34,572 bases of DNA from Euzebyales bacterium (lineage in GTDB: Bacteria > Actinomycetota > Nitriliruptoria > Euzebyales > Egibacteraceae): contig JACDBB010000045.1 in NCBI GenBank assembly GCA_013695145.1, positions 1 to 34,572 of the forward strand, read 5' to 3'. Shown here in pieces: positions 1-7,752 of this stretch. Positions within the stretch are counted from its first letter, which is position 1, and each line of letters starts with the position of its first letter. The notes below the pieces were generated by a model that had not been told where the DNA came from, did no database searches, and saw nothing but the letters and a program-made list of their open reading frames with translations. The translations under genes were made by a program, and so were the position numbers.

Positions 1-112
1 AGGCGAAGCGGTCCTCGCCGGTGGCGCACAGCAGGCGCAGCACCGTCAGGCGCTGCATGACGCGCTCGGCCGCTGCGAGCTGGGCGTCCAGGGCTTCCAG
101 GATCGCCTGCAC
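1..112 (-). CDS. Partial CDS, possible FlgN-like export chaperone (N-terminus only)
   Basis: Leftward frame running off the window edge; only about 37 N-terminal residues are visible. A GTG at 112-110 opens a helical, Ala/Leu-rich stretch (QAILEALDAQLAAAERVMQR, then LTVLRLLCATGEDRF), the kind of amphipathic helix that begins FlgN-type flagellar chaperones. The divergent neighbour is a WhiG/FliA-class sigma factor, which fits a flagellar assignment, but this is inference from a short fragment. The GTG follows two bases after the stop of a 34-codon frame, so either the two are coupled or the GTG is not the true start and a frameshift separates them. It could be any small helical protein. Confidence 0.35.
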   Translation of the reverse strand, partial: MQAILEALDAQLAAAERVMQRLTVLRLLCATGEDRFA

Positions 113-114
113 GA

Positions 115-219
115 CTATCCCACCCCAACGGTGGCCGGGGCGATCGAGGCGCCGGCGATGCCGGCGACCTCCGCCCGGAGGTCCACCAGCCGCTGGCCGA
201 GTCCGGGAACGTGCTGCAT
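115..219 (-). CDS. Short ORF (34 aa), possible leader or frameshifted N-terminus
   Basis: ATG at 219-217 is preceded by a convincing Shine-Dalgarno (AGGAAGG about 5 nt upstream on the minus strand). The peptide begins MQHVPGLGQRLVDLRAEVAG and stops at 117-115, two bases before the GTG of the next leftward frame. The good ribosome site suggests translation really starts here. The coding capacity then either forms a tiny coupled peptide or continues in the next frame after a frameshift near 115-135. No family recognised. Confidence 0.3.
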   Translation of the reverse strand: MQHVPGLGQRLVDLRAEVAGIAGASIAPATVGVG

Positions 220-342
220 GCCCCTTCCTGTCGGCGTGCCGGTCGGGCGCTGAAGCATCGGGTCGGGACTTCCGACCGTCCGGAACTCGAAAAGGACTAG
301 CCCGCCCTGACCCTTCAACAGGCGGGATGGCTACGGCGTGTA

Positions 343-364
343 GTCCGATCGGGGGAAATCGGAC
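343..364. promoter_or_regulatory. Perfect 7-bp inverted repeat between divergent genes
   Basis: GTCCGAT at 343-349 and ATCGGAC at 358-364 flank an 8-nt spacer that includes a G run. It lies between the leftward FlgN-like/short-ORF unit (start 219) and the rightward sigma-factor gene, so it could be an operator for either or both, or a hairpin in the sigma factor leader. No -10/-35 pair was assigned with confidence in 220-445. Confidence 0.35.
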
Positions 365-487
365 CCACTCGATCAAGGCGCCCCCTCCCCCGCCCGATGC
401 ACTCACGGGGCCAGCAGTGCGGCTCCGGCACAAACTTCCGAACCGATGACACCACGGGGCAGCGACGTGGAGATGGCGGGACGAGCG

Positions 488-1390
488 ATGAGCATGCAGT
501 CGACGCACGGTGACACGGGGCGGGTGGCGAGCAGCGCCCCCGACGCAACCGGCCCGGACGCGCTGGTCACCGAGCACCTCTACCTCGTCCAGCACGTGGT
601 GAACCAGCTCGCTTCCCGCTACCCGCGGCATATCGACCGCGGCGACCTGTGGAGCGCGGGCGCCCACGGCCTGGTCGAAGCCTCCCGCCGCTACGACCCG
701 TCGACTGGTGTGCCGTTCGCACGCTTCGCGCAGATCCGGATCCGGGGCGCCATGGTCGACTCGACCCGGACCCGCGACTGGGCGAGCCGCGGTCTGCGGC
801 GGGGTCTGCGCGCCCTGCACGACTGCGAGGCCAAGTTCGAGGACCAGCACGGCCGCCAACCGGAGGCCGCCGAGCTCGCCGACGCGCTCGGCATCGAGGT
901 CACCGAACTCGAACGTCGTCGCGCTGCCGCGGTGCGGACCACCCTGCTGCACCTGGACCAGCCGATCGCCGGCCCCGACGCTGATGAGACCACACTCGGC
1001 GAGATGGTCGCCGACAGCGGCGACGACGGCGACCCCGAGGCGGCGCTGGCCCACAAGGAGCTGCTCGGGACAGTGCGGACAGCGGTCCAGTTCCTGCCGG
1101 CGGTCCAGCGTGAGGTCGTGGAGCGCTGCTACTTCCAGGGCGACCTGTTGCGCGACGTCGCCGACACCCTCGCAGTGACCGAGGCGCGCGTGAGCCAGCT
1201 GCGGACCGAGGCGCTGAACGCCATCCGCGCCTACCTGTCGACCACCGACGACACCGTGCCCGCCGTGCCCGCCCAGGCTCCGGGCGTACGGCGCCGCGCC
1301 GCGTACGTCGCGGAGCTGACAGCCCAGACCAACTGGCGCTCCCGCCTGGACGCCGCCCCAGTGGCACGCGCCGTCCGCCGGAGCGCCTGA
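488..1390 (+). CDS. RNA polymerase sigma factor, WhiG/FliA class (sigma-70 group 3)
   Basis: Directs RNA polymerase to a specialised regulon; WhiG/FliA members drive flagellar or developmental genes. It lacks region 1.1 and begins directly with region 2 (EHLYLVQHVVNQLASRYP, then DLWSAGAHGLVEASRRYDPS and VPFARFAQIRIRGAMVD), typical of this class. Region 3 follows (QPEAAELADALGIEVTELE), then region 4 with a helix-turn-helix (LRDVADTLAVTEARVSQLRTEA). About 300 aa, slightly longer than FliA (about 240) because of a basic tail of about 55 residues after region 4. I chose ATG 488 (GGCGGGA 7 nt upstream); in-frame ATGs at 446 and 473 are possible but poorly spaced. A FlgN-like partial gene diverges upstream. 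A sporulation or other specialised sigma of the same group is the alternative. Confidence 0.88.
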   Translation: MSMQSTHGDTGRVASSAPDATGPDALVTEHLYLVQHVVNQLASRYPRHIDRGDLWSAGAHGLVEASRRYDPSTGVPFARFAQIRIRGAMVDSTRTRDWASRGLRRGLRALHDCEAKFEDQHGRQPEAAELADALGIEVTELERRRAAAVRTTLLHLDQPIAGPDADETTLGEMVADSGDDGDPEAALAHKELLGTVRTAVQFLPAVQREVVERCYFQGDLLRDVADTLAVTEARVSQLRTEALNAIRAYLSTTDDTVPAVPAQAPGVRRRAAYVAELTAQTNWRSRLDAAPVARAVRRSA

Positions 1391-1392
1391 CC

Positions 1393-1408
1393 GGGACGTC
1401 CAGGTCCC
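1393..1408 (+). terminator. Hairpin after sigma-factor gene
   Basis: GGGAC (1393-1397) pairs with GTCCC (1404-1408) over a 6-nt loop, two bases after the stop. There is no U tract. A second, longer near-perfect palindrome follows at 1431-1450. Either could end transcription of the sigma gene. Confidence 0.35.
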
Positions 1409-1430
1409 GCCCTCCAACACAAGCCCAGCT

Positions 1431-1450
1431 CAGAGCGGAATTCCACTCTG
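1431..1450. repeat. 20-bp near-perfect palindrome (terminator- or operator-like)
   Basis: CAGAG-C-GGAATTCC-A-CTCTG is symmetrical except for one C/A mismatch, and GCCC/GGGC flank it so the stem can extend. It sits in the 334-bp convergent gap between the sigma gene and the FHA-LuxR gene. Apart from this and two hairpins, nothing coding was seen in 1391-1724. Confidence 0.45.
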
Positions 1451-1601
1451 GGGCATGAGCCCGCGGCGCCTTTGCGGCACCGCACCCTGACGGGCCTACA
1501 GGGCTCAGGGGCGTCCAGTATGGGGTCCCCGCCGCCTGTCGCCGCATACAGCGCGAACGCTCGCGTCGAGGGGCGGCTGAGCGGACCCACTGGTTGGGTT
1601 G

Positions 1602-1629
1602 AAAAGCCTCCGAGGGGTTCGTACGGAGG
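1602..1629 (-). terminator. Intrinsic terminator of the PHP/FHA-LuxR unit
   Basis: Read leftward: CCTCCG (1629-1624), an 11-nt loop, CGGAGG (1612-1607), then C and TTTT (1605-1602). This is a perfect 6-bp GC stem with a short T run, about 95 nt past the stop of the FHA-LuxR gene, and one of the few hairpins here with a U tract. Confidence 0.6.
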
Positions 1630-1724
1630 ACGGGGCCTCGACGGCCCGGTCACCTCCGGACAGCGTAGCGGTCAGCGTCCGAGACGCCACTCTGGCGCTC
1701 CGCTCGGCTCGGCACCCCGCAGTC

Positions 1725-2309
1725 TCAGTCGGAGCTCAGCAGGCCCATGCGCATGGCCGCGGAGACGGCCGCCGTGCGGTTGCGGGCACCGAGGCGGTCG
1801 AACACCTCCTGGCAGTGCGCCTTGACGGTGCGCTCGGTGACGCCGAGGCGGACCGCGATCTCCGGGTTGGTGAGGCCCTCCTTGAGGTAGGCCAGCACCT
1901 CCTGCTGCCGGGGGGAGAGCACCGGCTTGTCCTCGGCCTCGGGCAGCTCGATCATCTGCGTCTCGTCGTCGGCGGACATCAGCGAGCTGCGATCCTCGAA
2001 GCGGGTCTCGACGGTGCCGAACCGCACGACGTCCCCGTGCTTGAGCGCGTGCGCACCCTGCACCTGGCCGCCGTTGACGAACGTGCCCCCCGTCGAGCCC
2101 AGGTCCTCGATCCAGATCGCGCCGCTCTGCTTGCGGACCACGGCGTGGGCGCGACTCACATGAGGGTCGGACAGCTGCAGGTCGGAGCCGTCACGACGGC
2201 CGAGCACGCACTCGTCGCCCTCGACGGTGAGCACGTGGCCGCGCAGCGGCCCCTCGCTGGTCACCACGAGCATGGGCAGGGGGATGAGTCGCTTCGCGGG
2301 GCCTACCAC
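1725..2309 (-). CDS. FHA domain-LuxR HTH transcriptional regulator
   Basis: A 194-aa fusion. Residues about 13-100 form an FHA domain, which binds phosphothreonine peptides; its hallmark residues are visible (LGRRDGSDLQLSDPHVSRAH, then DLGSTGGTFVNG). Residues about 128-190 are a LuxR/NarL-type HTH (LSPRQQEVLAYLKEGLTNPE, then IAVRLGVTERTVKAHCQEVF). No receiver domain is present, so the DNA-binding module is probably controlled by Ser/Thr kinase signalling through the FHA domain (inference). The GTG start at 2309 follows GGGAGGGCA and overlaps the PHP gene's stop by 7 nt, indicating translational coupling. An in-frame ATG at 2273 would trim 12 residues. The partner kinase is not in this window. 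Confidence 0.88.
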   Translation of the reverse strand: MVGPAKRLIPLPMLVVTSEGPLRGHVLTVEGDECVLGRRDGSDLQLSDPHVSRAHAVVRKQSGAIWIEDLGSTGGTFVNGGQVQGAHALKHGDVVRFGTVETRFEDRSSLMSADDETQMIELPEAEDKPVLSPRQQEVLAYLKEGLTNPEIAVRLGVTERTVKAHCQEVFDRLGARNRTAAVSAAMRMGLLSSD

Positions 2310-3163
2310 GTGGTGCCCTCCCTGTTCGTGGTCGCAGCCGTCACGGACGGGCGGCGCTCGGCGAGCGCCTCGAGCGCCCGCGCGGGTGTCGTGTGCTGTC
2401 CGATCCTGAGATCCGTGCGCTCGCCATGGAAGTCGCTGGAACCCGTCACCTCGAGCATGAGCGCTGCCGCCACCTCTCGCCAGGTGTGCCGCTGCTCCTC
2501 GTCATGCCCCGGATGGTCAGCCTCGATGCCGGCCAGGCCCGCGGCGGCCAGCTCGACCGCGAGGGGACGCAGGTCGCCGCCACCGGGCATGGCCGGATGA
2601 GCGAGCACCGCCACGCCGCCCGCGTCGCGGATGAGCCGCACGCCCGCGACCGGGTCGATCGCACGCTTCGCGACGTACGCCGGGCCGCCGTCGTGGAGGA
2701 ACACGTCAAACGCGGCGGCGCTGTCCGCCACGTGGCCAGCCTCGACCAGAGCGGCAGCGATGTGCGGGCGGCCGATGGGAGCGCTCCCGGCGAGCTCGTC
2801 GACCCGCTCTCGACGCACCGGCGCCCCGAGGGCCGCCAGCTTGGCGACCACCTCGTCCGCCCGCCGCGAACGCTCGGTGCGCAGCCGCGCGCACTCCGCG
2901 GCGAACTGAGGGTGATCCGCGTCGACCCAGTAGCCCAGCAGGTGCACGCTCGCGCCGGCGCGCTCGGTGGACAGCTCGACCCCGGGGACGAACCGGAGGC
3001 CATGACGCGCGCATGCGGCCTCGGCCTCGACCCAGCCAGCGGTCGTGTCGTGGTCGGTGAGCGCGATGCCGTCCAGCCCGGCGGCGGCGGCGAGCGCGAC
3101 GTTCTCCGACGGGCTGGTGGTCCCGTCGGAGTGGCGCGTGTGGGTGTGCAGATCGACTGCCAT
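2303..3163 (-). CDS. PHP-domain metal-dependent phosphoesterase (YciV/TrpH-like)
   Basis: PHP-family hydrolase of the YciV/TrpH group, whose characterised members cleave phosphate esters of nucleotides or short RNA 5' ends. The metal-binding signature is at the extreme N-terminus (VDLHTHTRHSDGTTSP), followed by LTDHDTTAGW, PGVELST and HVLAHP-like (VAVLAHPAMPGG) motifs, then GIEADHPGHDEEQ and TGSSDFHGE. These are the usual PHP His/Asp ligands in order. About 286 aa, normal for the family. ATG 3163 places the HTH motif at the usual distance; GTG 3172 is also possible. No obvious Shine-Dalgarno is seen, so the message may be leaderless. Its end overlaps the FHA-LuxR start, suggesting one transcript. 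Confidence 0.9.
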   Translation of the reverse strand: MAVDLHTHTRHSDGTTSPSENVALAAAAGLDGIALTDHDTTAGWVEAEAACARHGLRFVPGVELSTERAGASVHLLGYWVDADHPQFAAECARLRTERSRRADEVVAKLAALGAPVRRERVDELAGSAPIGRPHIAAALVEAGHVADSAAAFDVFLHDGGPAYVAKRAIDPVAGVRLIRDAGGVAVLAHPAMPGGGDLRPLAVELAAAGLAGIEADHPGHDEEQRHTWREVAAALMLEVTGSSDFHGERTDLRIGQHTTPARALEALAERRPSVTAATTNREGTTW

Positions 3164-3214
3164 CGCGTGCACGCTATCAGCACCGCGAGACGGACGCGCG
3201 CATGCCGCGGGCGT

Positions 3215-4393
3215 TCAGGTGAAGGCGTTCTCGCCGGTCAGGTGCCTGCCGAGGAGGAGCCGCTGGATCTGACTGGTCCCCTCGTAGAGCGTGGTCACGC
3301 GCGCGTCCCGCAGGTAGCGGCCGACCGGGTACTCGTCGGAGTAGCCGTAGCCGCCGTGCACCTGCACAGCCCGGTCGGCGCTGCGCACCGCGGCCTCGGA
3401 GCAGAAGGTCTTTGCGACACTGGACTCGATGGTGTGCCGCTCGCCCTTGTCGTGCTTCCACGCCACCTTCCAGTACAGTGCACGAGAGGCCTCGAGATCG
3501 AGGTAGATCTCGCTGATCAGCTGCTGGACCAGCTGGAACGAGCTGATCTTGCGGCCGAACTGGATGCGCTCGTCGGCGTAGCGCACCGCCTGGTCGAGGC
3601 ACGCCTGCGAGATGCCCGTGCAGCCGGCGGCCAGCGAGTAGCGGCCCGAGTCGAGGGCGTTCAACGCGATCTTCAAGCCGCCGCCGACGTCCCCGAGCCG
3701 GTTGGCGTCAGGGACCCGAACGTCGCGCAGCGCCACCTCGGCGGTGTCGCCGGCGCGCAGGCCCAGCTTCCCCTTGAGCGGCGTGCCGGTGTAGCCCTGT
3801 TCGTCCTGCGGGACCAGGAACGCCGTGATGCCGGTCGATCCCCGCTCCCCCGCAGCCTGGCGGTCGCCCTCGCCCAGGTCGGTGCGCGCGAACACGATCG
3901 TGACGATGCCGGTGCTGCCGTTGGTGATCCACATCTTGGCGCCGTTGAGGATCCAGTCCTCCCCGTCGCGGCTGGCGCCCGTGGTCATGCTGGACGGGTC
4001 GCTGCCGGCTCCTGGCTCGGTCAGACCGAACGCCCCCAGCCCGTCCGAGGCCAGCCGCGGCAGCCATTCCGCCTTCTGCGCAGCGGAGCCCCACCGCAGG
4101 ATCGTGAGCGCTACCAGCCCGACGTTGACGCTGACCATGGATCGGATCGACGCGTCAGCGCGACCGAGCTCCTCGACGATCAGGCCGTAGGACAGGTAGT
4201 CCAGACCCATCCCGCCGTACTCGGTGGGGATGGGCGCGCCGAGGAACCCGACCTCGAACAGCTTGGGCAGCAGCTCGTGAGGGTAGCCCTCTGTGCGGTC
4301 GAGCTCCCGTGCCCCTGGCGCCACCTCCGCGGTGCAGAAGTCCCGTGCCAGCTTGCGGATCTGGTCCTGCTCAGCGGTGAGGTCGAAGTCCAC
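3215..4393 (-). CDS. Acyl-CoA dehydrogenase
   Basis: FAD enzyme that introduces the alpha-beta double bond in acyl-CoA (fatty-acid or related acyl catabolism), passing electrons to ETF. 392 aa, standard length. N-terminal helical domain (FDLTAEQDQIRKLARDF), central beta domain with the FAD/substrate loop (GLTEPGAGSDPSSM, then KMWITNGSTG), and C-terminal helical domain (FGRKISSFQLVQ, QVHGGYGYSDEYPVGRYLRD). The catalytic Glu sits in TLYEGTSQIQRLLLGRHL, as in short/medium-chain type enzymes. GTG start at 4393 with AAAGG upstream. Chain-length specificity cannot be read from sequence. It is leftward and divergent from tldD. Confidence 0.95.
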   Translation of the reverse strand: MDFDLTAEQDQIRKLARDFCTAEVAPGARELDRTEGYPHELLPKLFEVGFLGAPIPTEYGGMGLDYLSYGLIVEELGRADASIRSMVSVNVGLVALTILRWGSAAQKAEWLPRLASDGLGAFGLTEPGAGSDPSSMTTGASRDGEDWILNGAKMWITNGSTGIVTIVFARTDLGEGDRQAAGERGSTGITAFLVPQDEQGYTGTPLKGKLGLRAGDTAEVALRDVRVPDANRLGDVGGGLKIALNALDSGRYSLAAGCTGISQACLDQAVRYADERIQFGRKISSFQLVQQLISEIYLDLEASRALYWKVAWKHDKGERHTIESSVAKTFCSEAAVRSADRAVQVHGGYGYSDEYPVGRYLRDARVTTLYEGTSQIQRLLLGRHLTGENAFT

Positions 4394-4446
4394 GCGGCCG
4401 GCCTTTCAGTGGGCGTTTGGGCGACGCTTCAGCCTAGGCGTTGGCA

Positions 4447-4491
4447 GCGGGTTGGTCGGCCCGGGAGGAATGCGGGTTGGTCGGCCCGGGA
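4447..4491 (+). repeat. 20-bp exact direct repeat, 25-bp period
   Basis: The 20-mer GCGGGTTGGTCGGCCCGGGA occurs at 4447-4466 and again at 4472-4491, separated by GGAAT. It lies in the 143-bp divergent region between the acyl-CoA dehydrogenase gene and tldD, ending 46 bp before the tldD start. It could be a tandem regulator-binding site or a local duplication. Confidence 0.75.
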
Positions 4492-4536
4492 AGGTGAACG
4501 CTAGCCTGCGGCGCGGGACCCCACAGGAGGCAGCCG

Positions 4537-5985
4537 ATGAGGGACCTCGCAGTGCTGGCGCTGGACGAGGCGGTGGCGGCCGGCGCCCGCTACGCCGACG
4601 CGCGCGCCCTGGTGGAGGAGACGGAACGGATCTCGGTGCAAGGCCGCCAGGTCGAGGGCGTGGACCGCTCCACCACCCGCGGCGTGGGCGTGCGGGTGCT
4701 GGTCGACGACGCGTGGGGGTTCGCGGGCACGGTCCGTTTGGACCCGGAGGCGTTGAAGGAGGCGGCGCGCCACGCCGTGGCGATCGCGAGGGCGTCAGCG
4801 ACGGCGCGCCACACGCCGGTCCGTCTCGCCCCGGTCGAGGCTCGTGTGGACAGCTGGACGACGCCGCACGATGTCGATCCGTTCACCGTGCCCTTGGCCG
4901 ACAAGCTCGCACTGCTCCTGGCGGCCACCGAGGCCGCCGAGACGGTGCCCGGCCTGGCGTTCGCCAAGGCCTCGACGGACGCCTGGCGGACCGAGAAGTG
5001 GTTCCTGTCGAGCGACGGCGCGGACCTCCACCAGCTGATCATGCACACCGCCGGGGGTGTGGAGTGCCTGGCGGTCGGTGACGGCGAGGTCCAGCAGCGC
5101 TCCTACCCCAACTCCTTCCGCGGGCACTGCGGCTCAGGCGGCTGGGAGGACGTGGTCGCCCTCGACCTGGTCGCGCAGGCGCCGCTGCACGCCGAGCAGG
5201 CCGTCGAGCTGCTGACCGCGCCCGACGTGCCGGCCGACGTCACCACGCTGATCCTCGACGGCAGCCAGGTCGCTTTGCAGGTGCACGAGAGCGTCGGCCA
5301 CCCGCTCGAGCTCGACCGCATCCTCGGCCACGAGGCCGCGTACGCGGGCACCTCGTTCGTGTCAGCCGCCGACCGCGGCTGGTTGCGCTACGGCTCTCCC
5401 CAGGTGAGCATCACCCTCGACTCGACGACGCCGGGGGCGCTCGGGACGTTCGGCTACGACGACGAAGGCGTCCCTGCGGGCCGCCACCCGCTGATCGTCG
5501 AGGGCGTCCTCACCGACTGCCTGTCCAGCCGCGAGACCGCCGCCGCGCTGGGCGAGGACTCCGTGTCCAACGGCACGATGCGCGCCGACTCGTGGGCGCA
5601 CCAGCCTCTGATCCGCATGTCCAACATCCACCTCGAGCCGCGTGAGGACAGCCTCGAGGCGCTCGTCGCGGGGACCGAGCGCGGCTTCTACCTGTCCACC
5701 AACCGGTCATGGTCGATCGACGACAAGCGGATCAACTTCCAGTTCGGCTGCGAGGTCGCCTACGAGATCCGAGACGGGCGGCTCGGGCGCATGCACCGCA
5801 ACGGCACGTACACCGGCAGGACCACCGAGTTCTGGGGTTCGTGCGACGGCGTCGCCGGCCCTGACGAGTGGCGGGTGTACGGCACGCCGAACTGTGGCAA
5901 GGGACAGCCGGGTCAGGCCATGCGCGTGGCACACGGCGCCGCGCCCGCCCGGTTCCGCGGCGTGCAGGTGGGGGTGAAGCGATGA
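4537..5985 (+). CDS. tldD: TldD metalloprotease subunit
   Basis: Catalytic half of the TldD/TldE cytosolic zinc protease, which in E. coli degrades unfolded peptides and matures microcin B17. 482 aa, matching TldD. The zinc-site helix is visible at about residue 249 (VHESVGHPLELDRILGHE, a HExxxH motif), and the C-terminal signature region ends in GTPNCGKGQPGQ with the expected Cys. Start ATG 4537 follows CAGGAGG at 6-nt spacing. The stop overlaps the start of the next gene (ATGA), so TldD and TldE are made together, fitting their heterodimer. No ribosomally made peptide precursor was seen nearby, so a housekeeping role is more likely than RiPP maturation. Confidence 0.95.
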   Translation: MRDLAVLALDEAVAAGARYADARALVEETERISVQGRQVEGVDRSTTRGVGVRVLVDDAWGFAGTVRLDPEALKEAARHAVAIARASATARHTPVRLAPVEARVDSWTTPHDVDPFTVPLADKLALLLAATEAAETVPGLAFAKASTDAWRTEKWFLSSDGADLHQLIMHTAGGVECLAVGDGEVQQRSYPNSFRGHCGSGGWEDVVALDLVAQAPLHAEQAVELLTAPDVPADVTTLILDGSQVALQVHESVGHPLELDRILGHEAAYAGTSFVSAADRGWLRYGSPQVSITLDSTTPGALGTFGYDDEGVPAGRHPLIVEGVLTDCLSSRETAAALGEDSVSNGTMRADSWAHQPLIRMSNIHLEPREDSLEALVAGTERGFYLSTNRSWSIDDKRINFQFGCEVAYEIRDGRLGRMHRNGTYTGRTTEFWGSCDGVAGPDEWRVYGTPNCGKGQPGQAMRVAHGAAPARFRGVQVGVKR

Positions 5986-7391
5986 GTGCTGGCGCGCCGG
6001 CTGCCGGCGGGGGGCGGGGATCTCGGGCGCCGTTCGACGAGCGGTGGCTGGCACGGCTGGCGGAGGTGGCGCTGGAGACCGCCGCGCGCGCGGCCCCCGA
6101 CGGGGTCGCCATTGAGGTGCGCGTGGACCGGACCGTCGAAGGCTTGACGCGCTTCGCCAACTCCCAGGTGCACCAGAACACCTGGAGCGAGGATCTCGCC
6201 GTCGCCGTGCGCGCGGTGACCGACGACGGCCGGGTCGGCGTCGCGACGATCCACACCGACGATGAGGCCGGCGCCGCCGAGGCGGCGGCCCGAGCGGCGG
6301 CGCTCGCCCGCGTCGCGCCGCCCGACCCCGCGTTCCCCGGGCTGGCGCCAGCCGCAGACGTGCCGACGGTGCCCGTGGACGAGGCCACAGCGGCCGCAGA
6401 CCCCCGGGACCGAGCGGACGCGGTGCGGTCGGTGCTGACTGAGGTGCCGGACGCGTACGAGGCTGCCGGCGCGTACGCGACCACCGCGTTGGAGCGGCTG
6501 ATCGTCACCACCGCAGGCCAGCACGCGTACGTCCCGATGTCGACCGCCGACCTCACCCTCGGGGTGACCGGCCCGTCGTCGTCCGGCTTCGCCCAGGACG
6601 GGGGCCGCTCGGCCGCCGAGGTCGATCCAGCGGCTGCCGGCCGCCGGGCGGCCGCCAAGGCGCTGGCCGGGACCGAGCCCGTCGACACCGCCGCCGGCGA
6701 CTGGACGGTCGTCCTCGAGCCGGGCGCCGTCGGCACGCTGCTGGTCTACCTCGGCTTCATCGGCTTCGGGGCTCGCACGGTGGCCGAGGGGCGCTCGTTC
6801 GCCTCCGGGAGACTGGGCGAGCGCGTCATGGACCAGCGCGTGACGCTGATCGACGACGCCACAGGCCCGCAAGGGATCGGGGCGCCGTTCGACTTCGAGG
6901 GAACCCCGGCGCGGCGCACGGGGCTCGTCGCCGACGGCGTGCTGCGGGGGGTCGTGCACGACCGCGCCAGCGCCGCGGCGGCTCACACGAGCTCGACCGG
7001 CAACGCGCTGCCCGCCCCCAACCCGCACGGCCCCATCCCGCTCAACCTGCAGCTGCTGCCCGGCGACGGCGGGTCGGCCGACGACCTCGTGGCCGGATGC
7101 GAGCGCGGCCTGCTGATAACGCGACTGCACTACGTCAACGCGCTGCGCCCCGCGGAGACCCTGGTGACCGGCATGACGCGCGACGGCACCTTCCTCATCG
7201 AGGACGGGAAGGTGGTCGCCCCGGTGCGCAACCTGCGCTTCACCCAGTCGATCGTCGACACGCTGGCGCGCATCGAGGCGGTGGGCAGCGAGATCGGCTA
7301 CTGCCCGCTGCCGCGGCTGGCGGGCGGCAACCGGCAACCGGCCGTCCGTGCCAGCGGGTTCTCCTTTACGGGCACGACCACGTTCGGCTGA
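5982..7391 (+). CDS. tldE: TldE/PmbA protease subunit
   Basis: Partner subunit of TldD: the same fold without the HExxxH zinc helix; here the equivalent region reads GFGARTVAEGRSFASGRLGE, with no metal motif. 469 aa. C-terminal family features are present (DGVLRGVVHDRASAAAAHTS, STGNALPAPNPHGP, GMTRDGTFLIEDGKVVAPVR). ATG 5982 overlaps the tldD stop as ATGA; an upstream in-frame start at 5868 lies inside tldD and has no ribosome site. The first 20 residues are a Gly/Ala-rich extension. Confidence 0.93.
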   Translation: MSAGAPAAGGGRGSRAPFDERWLARLAEVALETAARAAPDGVAIEVRVDRTVEGLTRFANSQVHQNTWSEDLAVAVRAVTDDGRVGVATIHTDDEAGAAEAAARAAALARVAPPDPAFPGLAPAADVPTVPVDEATAAADPRDRADAVRSVLTEVPDAYEAAGAYATTALERLIVTTAGQHAYVPMSTADLTLGVTGPSSSGFAQDGGRSAAEVDPAAAGRRAAAKALAGTEPVDTAAGDWTVVLEPGAVGTLLVYLGFIGFGARTVAEGRSFASGRLGERVMDQRVTLIDDATGPQGIGAPFDFEGTPARRTGLVADGVLRGVVHDRASAAAAHTSSTGNALPAPNPHGPIPLNLQLLPGDGGSADDLVAGCERGLLITRLHYVNALRPAETLVTGMTRDGTFLIEDGKVVAPVRNLRFTQSIVDTLARIEAVGSEIGYCPLPRLAGGNRQPAVRASGFSFTGTTTFG

Positions 7392-7403
7392 CGCCGAGGT
7401 CGG

Positions 7404-7670
7404 CTAGCCCGCGCCGCCGCCGAAGAGCAGGAAGAGCAGGAAGAGCACCGCGATCGCGCCGAGCACCACGAGGACGACCGTGGCAGGACCGATCCCACCG
7501 CCGCGCCTGCCCGAGCGGCCCCGCTCGACGACGACCTCTTCGCGTACCTCCCGCTCGCGGCGGGGCTCGACGACCTCTTCGCGGACCACACGTTCGCGGC
7601 GTGGCTCGACGACCTCCTCGGGCACCTCGCGGCGCCGGGGCTCCTCGGGGGGTGGCAGTGGCGCGGTCAT
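7404..7670 (-). CDS. Small tail-anchored membrane protein with 13-residue charged repeats
   Basis: 88 aa. ATG 7670 follows AAGGAGA at ideal spacing, supporting a real gene. After a Pro-rich start there are three tandem 13-residue repeats (residues about 18-30, 31-43, 44-56: [39 protein letters not shown]), a GRRGGG linker and one C-terminal TM segment (about 60-84, [20 protein letters not shown]) ending GGGAG. This predicts a cytoplasmic charged, probably helical, domain anchored by its tail. Function unknown. It diverges from the Nudix gene (83-bp shared upstream region) and converges on tldE with a 12-bp gap. Confidence 0.7.
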   Translation of the reverse strand: MTAPLPPPEEPRRREVPEEVVEPRRERVVREEVVEPRREREVREEVVVERGRSGRRGGGIGPATVVLVVLGAIAVLFLLFLLFGGGAG

Positions 7671-7752
7671 GCTGGTCTCCTTGTGGGGCCCGCCCGGGCA
7701 GGTCAGGCGGGCGACGTGCAGGGCAGCGATCGGGGCTCCTACCCTGTCGAGT

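Noticed and set aside
1599-1660. Possible c-di-GMP (GEMM) riboswitch, because of GAAAAGCCTCCG
   Set aside because: Lacks the GGGCAAACC and GGGTTACCG conserved segments, and no rightward gene follows; better explained as the leftward gene's terminator.
2393-4504. 703-codon plus-strand open frame opposite PHP and acyl-CoA dehydrogenase genes
   Set aside because: Antisense to two clear enzymes; Arg/Ala/Gly-rich translation with no motifs, as expected from GC-biased codon usage.
5913-7337. 474-codon minus-strand open frame
   Set aside because: Antisense to tldE; low-complexity translation.
4537-7391. RiPP biosynthesis cluster around tldD/tldE
   Set aside because: No precursor peptide, cyclase or exporter gene is adjacent.
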